Positions 13,302-15,922 of a stretch of DNA of 15,922 bases are shown one piece after another. The notes beneath the pieces are model-generated. The model was not told the origin of the DNA. It searched no databases and saw only the letters and a list, made by a program, of their open reading frames with translations. The stretch spans positions 1-15,922 of the forward strand of contig JBBSML010000039.1 in assembly GCA_038233215.1 (NCBI GenBank), given 5' to 3'. This DNA comes from JACDBZ01 sp038233215 (GTDB taxonomy: Bacteria; Chloroflexota; Limnocylindria; QHBO01). Position 1 is the stretch's first letter. Every line of letters begins with the position of its first letter. The position numbers and the translations under genes are program-made.

Positions 13302-14299
13302 CGCTCCTTCCACTCAGCCCACGCGAGCCCCCGCTCCGCCTCGGTCCATTTCGGACCGAGGCCGGTGTGACGCTCGCCGACCTGCATGCCGCGTACCGCC
13401 GCGATGGGCCCACGCTGTCCTCGGCAGTTCTTGTCATCCATGCCCTGACCGGCTCGGCCGATGCGGCCGGTGACTGGTGGGACCCACTGATCGGTCAGGG
13501 CCGTGCGCTCGACACCGACGAGCGCCAGGTGCTCTGCATCAACCTGCTCGGCTCCTGCTATGGGACCACCGGCCCGTCCGATGTCGCCAACTTTCCGCCG
13601 ATCACGCCGCGCGACATGGCGCGCGCCCAGTGGGCCACGCTGGATGCCCTGGGCATCGATCGCCTCGAGCTGGTGACCGGCGGATCCCTGGGCGGCATGG
13701 TGGCGCTCGAGGTCGCGCTGGAGCGGCCGTCGGCGGTCGAGCACGTCATCCCCATTGCCGCCCCGGCGGCCATCGGTAACCTGGCTGCCGGTTGGAATCA
13801 CATCCAGCTCAAGCTGCTGGAGCTGGATCGCGACCGCGGCCTCGAGCTGGCGCGGCAGCTGGCGATGACCACGTATCGCTCGGAGGTCGACTTCGACTCT
13901 CGATCCGAGATCGGATCGTACCTGGAGCACCAGGGCGTCAAGCTGCGGCAGCGGTTCGATGCCGGGTCGTATGGAGCGCTTGCTCGAGCCATGAATTCCC
14001 ATGACATCGGGCGTGACCGGGGCGGTCTGGTCTCCGCGTTCGGTCTCCTCGCCGACGACGGTGTCGCTGTCACCGGGGTGGGAATCGAGGGCGACATCCT
14101 CTACGGCCCGCGCCAGGTTCGCACCCTCGTCGAGTCAGCGCTCTCAGCCGGGGTGGACGCGTCCTATCGGGAGATCCGCTCCGACAAGGGCCACGACGCG
14201 TTCCTGGTCGAATGGGACCAGATGACTTCGCTGTTCCGCGAGGCACTCGCCCGACCCACGGGTGCGCAACCGGAGGCGCAGATTACGGCGACCGCATGA
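13298..14299 (+). CDS. metX: Homoserine O-acetyltransferase (MetX-type alpha/beta hydrolase)
   Basis: A 333-residue enzyme that activates homoserine, giving the substrate for MetY. It has the alpha/beta-hydrolase nucleophile elbow GGSLGGM with Ser130, the Asp266 in GIEGDILYGP and His299 in DKGHDAFL, and the MetX signature LLGSCYGTTGPSD (84-95). The lid segment runs WNHIQLKLLELDRDRGLELA to GSYLEHQGVKLRQRFDAGSY. The protein is about 30-40 residues shorter than usual MetX; the losses fall in the loop after GTTGPS and in the lid. The usual GIDSD is GIEGD. Start GTG 13298 overlaps the metY stop, so the pair is translationally coupled. Acetyl versus succinyl specificity is not certain from sequence, but the MetY partner favours acetyl. 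Confidence 0.93.
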   Translation: MTLLPLSPREPPLRLGPFRTEAGVTLADLHAAYRRDGPTLSSAVLVIHALTGSADAAGDWWDPLIGQGRALDTDERQVLCINLLGSCYGTTGPSDVANFPPITPRDMARAQWATLDALGIDRLELVTGGSLGGMVALEVALERPSAVEHVIPIAAPAAIGNLAAGWNHIQLKLLELDRDRGLELARQLAMTTYRSEVDFDSRSEIGSYLEHQGVKLRQRFDAGSYGALARAMNSHDIGRDRGGLVSAFGLLADDGVAVTGVGIEGDILYGPRQVRTLVESALSAGVDASYREIRSDKGHDAFLVEWDQMTSLFREALARPTGAQPEAQITATA

Positions 14300-14348
14300 C
14301 GGGGCGAAGGATGCCGCGGCCTGTCTCACGTGCACCGTTGAGCTTCCT

Positions 14349-14810
14349 CTACGCGCCCTGGCCGCCCGCTCCACCACCACAGACGGAGCACCGGCCGTAG
14401 AAGTCGAGTGTGGCGTCGGCGATCGCGAACCCGTAGCGGTCCGAAATACTGTCGGTAAGCTCGGCCACGAATCGTTCGCCGATCTCCTCGACTCGACCGC
14501 ACTGACTGCACACCAGATGATGGTGGTGTTGAGGGTCGCAGGACACGTAGGCATATACGTGCCCGGGTCTCTCCAATCGCCTGGCGGCACCCACCGACAC
14601 GAGCGCCTCAAGCACGCGGAACACAGTGGCGCGTCCAAGCTCAGGATGGTCGGGACGCAAGCGGTCGTAGAGCTCCTGCGCTGACAGTTGCTCGTCGGCA
14701 GCGGCCAGGGCCTTGGCGATCAGGAGGCGCTGGGGGGTCACCCGCTCTCCGGCGGCGCTGAGGCGGGGAGCGGGATCAGATGGACGAGTAGCGGCGCGGC
14801 GTGACGACAT
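14349..14810 (-). CDS. Fur family metalloregulator, probably Zur-like
   Basis: A 153-residue metal-sensing repressor. The winged-helix domain has RVTPQRLLIAKAL (about 23-35), SAQELYDRL, and the recognition helix region GRATVFRVLEALVSVGAARRL (59-79). The dimerisation part has an HHHH cluster at 95-98 and two CxxC zinc pairs: Cys101/Cys104 (CSQC) and Cys141/Cys144 (CSVC). This pattern is common to Fur, Zur and PerR-type proteins; the metal sensed cannot be read directly. The divergent neighbour is a zinc/manganese-type binding lipoprotein with a Fur-box-like palindrome upstream, which favours zinc (Zur) or manganese (Mur). No good ribosome-binding site precedes the ATG at 14810, so leaderless translation or a slightly different start is possible. 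It converges with metX across 49 bp. Confidence 0.92.
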   Translation of the reverse strand: MSSRRAATRPSDPAPRLSAAGERVTPQRLLIAKALAAADEQLSAQELYDRLRPDHPELGRATVFRVLEALVSVGAARRLERPGHVYAYVSCDPQHHHHLVCSQCGRVEEIGERFVAELTDSISDRYGFAIADATLDFYGRCSVCGGGAGGQGA

Positions 14811-14880
14811 GGGTCAACAATGATCCGCTGGGCGGAGCCGAGCTGATTTATCGTGCAGTCGCGCGCGCGGCGCGCGTCTC

Positions 14881-15042
14881 ATGGGTGGGTCTGCCTCGTC
14901 AATCGGGCAACTGCGCGCAGAAAAGCCCACGCTGCGCCGGGCTGCCCGATGGATCGGCAATTGGTATGCCCGCTGAATGGGACCGATCAACGGCCCGACC
15001 AGCTCGAACGTGCGCACATTCCACCCGCTGTCACCCACCCAT
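14881..15042. repeat. Nested inverted repeats in the fur/metal-lipoprotein intergenic region
   Basis: The 424-bp gap holds an outer perfect 10-bp inverted repeat (ATGGGTGGGT at 14881-14890, ACCCACCCAT at 15033-15042). Inside is a hairpin at 14902-14950 with arms ATCGGGCA/TGCCCGAT and an inner GCGCAG/CTGCGC, next to a second stem GATCGG/CCGATC (14952-14957/14983-14988). Together they could fold as a branched RNA on either strand. No known RNA class is recognised. Short ORFs here lack support. Confidence 0.35.
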
Positions 15043-15122
15043 CGTATCAGGCGTTCACGACTGAGGAGAATCTCAACCCGAGACTCATCTTCAGCGCGCG
15101 CGTTCGGCAACGATAGTCAGAT

Positions 15123-15159
15123 GAGATTAAATCTCGCGATGAGTTGATACGTGGTATCA
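15123..15159. promoter_or_regulatory. Fur-family-type operator upstream of the metal-binding lipoprotein
   Basis: TGATACG-T-GGTATCA (15145-15159) has the 7-1-7 layout of Fur/Zur/Mur boxes, with 6 of 7 arm positions matching. A second, perfect palindrome GAGATT-A-AATCTC lies at 15123-15135, centred 23 bp away, about two helical turns. A TATCAT that could be a -10 (15155-15160) overlaps the first site, so binding would block the promoter. The Fur-family gene next door is the obvious regulator. Confidence 0.6.
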
Positions 15160-15215
15160 TCTAATCAGATCCGATCGCATCCCGCCTCTTACGTCCGAAC
15201 ACTTCCTGAACACCG

Positions 15216-15239
15216 ATGAGAAAGAGCTGCGCCCATTAA
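15216..15239 (+). other. Seven-codon ORF overlapping the lipoprotein start
   Basis: ATG at 15216 opens a frame coding MRKSCAH and ends with TAA at 15237-15239, which overlaps the ATT proposed as the lipoprotein start. It is one frame away from the lipoprotein. It could be a coupling leader peptide, or the true N-terminus displaced by one extra base in the CCC run at 15232-15234. No clear ribosome-binding site precedes it. Confidence 0.3.
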
Positions 15240-15922
15240 GCCTCGTAGACCGCGGGCCTCCACAACCGGAGCCCTCGCAACCGTTCTGATCCTCGTCCTT
15301 GCTGCCTGCACCGGCACGGGCTCGACGGGCGAATCGGAAACCAGCGGTGGTGAAATCCCGGGCGCCGATGCGCTGCGGGTCGTGGCGACCACCACCGTGC
15401 TCGCGGACCTGGTTCAGCAGGTTGGCGGAGAGCGGGTCAACGTCCACAGCCTTGTGCCAAGGGGCGGCGAGGTCCACACCTTTGATCCAAGTCCGTCGGA
15501 CGCCACCACCGTCGCCGAAGCACAGATGCTGGTCATGAACGGTCTGGGCCTCGACGAATGGCTGGGAGACATGGCGGCCGACGCAGGCGCCGAAGACGTC
15601 CCTATGGTGAAGCTGGCGGAGGATCTCCAGGGTGTGGCGTACTTCGAGGGCGACGACCACGACGGGGAGCCATTCAATCCGCACCTGTGGCTCAACGTGG
15701 AATACGGCGTTCTTTACGTCGAGCGCTTGGCCGACGCTCTGGCCGAGGCCGATCCCGACGAGGCGGACGCCTATCGGGCCAATGCTGACGACTACATTGC
15801 CGAGCTCCAAGAGCTCGACGGATGGGCTCGCGAGCAGATGGCCGGCATCCCGGAGGCAAACCGCAAGGTGATCAGCTTCCACGAGGCGTTTCCCTACTTC
15901 GCGGAGGCGTACGATCTCGAGA
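15235..15922 (+). CDS. ZnuA/TroA-type metal ABC transporter substrate-binding lipoprotein (partial, start uncertain)
   Basis: A cluster A-I (ZnuA/MntC/TroA) receptor for zinc or manganese, cut by the right window edge after 229 of about 300 residues. Taking ATT 15235 as the start gives a textbook lipoprotein signal: basic KPRRPR, hydrophobic ALATVLILVLAAC, lipobox Cys25. The mature part has VVATTTVLADLVQQVGGERV and metal-ligand candidates His81 (GGEVHTFDPSPSD), His150 (FNPHLWLNVEYG) and His216 (VISFHEAFPYFAE). A short acidic/His loop, EGDDHDGE, precedes the second ligand, much shorter than the His-rich loop of many ZnuA. No ATG, GTG or TTG lies in frame between the stop at 15217-15219 and the signal peptide; AAAGAG sits 8 bases before the ATT. 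The divergent Fur-family gene and palindromes upstream point to metal repression. ATPase and permease genes would be expected beyond the edge. Confidence 0.88.
   Translation, partial: MKPRRPRASTTGALATVLILVLAACTGTGSTGESETSGGEIPGADALRVVATTTVLADLVQQVGGERVNVHSLVPRGGEVHTFDPSPSDATTVAEAQMLVMNGLGLDEWLGDMAADAGAEDVPMVKLAEDLQGVAYFEGDDHDGEPFNPHLWLNVEYGVLYVERLADALAEADPDEADAYRANADDYIAELQELDGWAREQMAGIPEANRKVISFHEAFPYFAEAYDLE

Noticed and set aside
11958..13313. 451-codon minus-strand frame opposite metY
   Set aside because: The plus strand encodes a complete MetY with all PLP motifs; the antisense product has no recognisable features.
14814..15110. 98-codon minus-strand frame upstream of fur
   Set aside because: No family motif or ribosome-binding site was seen, and it covers the inverted repeats of the intergenic region; not supported as a gene.
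15157..15882. 241-codon minus-strand frame opposite the ZnuA-like gene
   Set aside because: It is the antisense of a gene with clear metal ligands and lipobox, and the frame crosses the promoter palindromes.

Overview
The window is high-GC, densely coded DNA from a bacterium with lipoprotein-type secretion signals, a ROK-regulated sugar operon, a direct-sulfhydrylation methionine pair and a Fur-family metal switch. The style fits a Chloroflexota or actinobacterial genome, but no 16S or other phylogenetic marker is present, so this is only an impression. No tRNA, rRNA, CRISPR array, transposase, phage gene or integration site was seen.

Region A (1-6611, minus strand) reads as one sugar-catabolic operon. 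In transcription order it encodes a Gfo/Idh/MocA dehydrogenase, a TIM-barrel sugar isomerase/epimerase, DeoC-type aldolase, a second Gfo/Idh/MocA dehydrogenase, a SIS-domain (UPF0309-like) protein, a sugar-binding lipoprotein, and a sugar ABC ATPase that runs off the left edge. The first five genes are coupled by 4-bp overlaps or a 2-bp gap. The binding-protein gene is set apart by short gaps that each hold a hairpin. A divergent ROK repressor (6758-8023, plus) faces the operon across about 146 bp holding an imperfect palindrome. The repressor itself may be translated from a leaderless transcript. A third Gfo/Idh/MocA enzyme (8215-9426, minus) is a close paralogue of the one at 2721-3782. Together these suggest uptake of an unidentified sugar or glycoside, redox and isomerisation steps, and a retro-aldol cleavage. 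No kinase for a phosphorylated intermediate is visible.

Region B (9534-11532, minus) holds a small disordered acidic protein, a secreted cupredoxin lipoprotein, and a 429-residue lipoprotein made of two near-identical helical repeats with four matched histidines each. A strong intrinsic terminator lies between the last two. The pairing with a blue-copper protein hints at an extracytoplasmic metal function.

Region C (11533-14299, plus) is a methionine operon: metY and metX, coupled by a GTGA overlap. It is preceded by a long structured leader with mutually exclusive helices and a terminator-like hairpin, probably a riboswitch or attenuator of the SAM/methionine type. The class is not certain.

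Region D (14349-15922) holds a minus-strand Fur-family regulator (probably Zur-like) and a plus-strand, right-truncated ZnuA/TroA-type metal-binding lipoprotein. The 424 bp between them hold a Fur-box-like palindrome, a second palindrome and a block of inverted repeats. The lipoprotein has no ATG, GTG or TTG in a sensible place; an ATT codon, or a one-base error or frameshift after a 7-codon ORF, is the best explanation.

The gaps at 8024-8214 (convergent), 9427-9533 and 14300-14348 (convergent) showed no gene or clear terminator.
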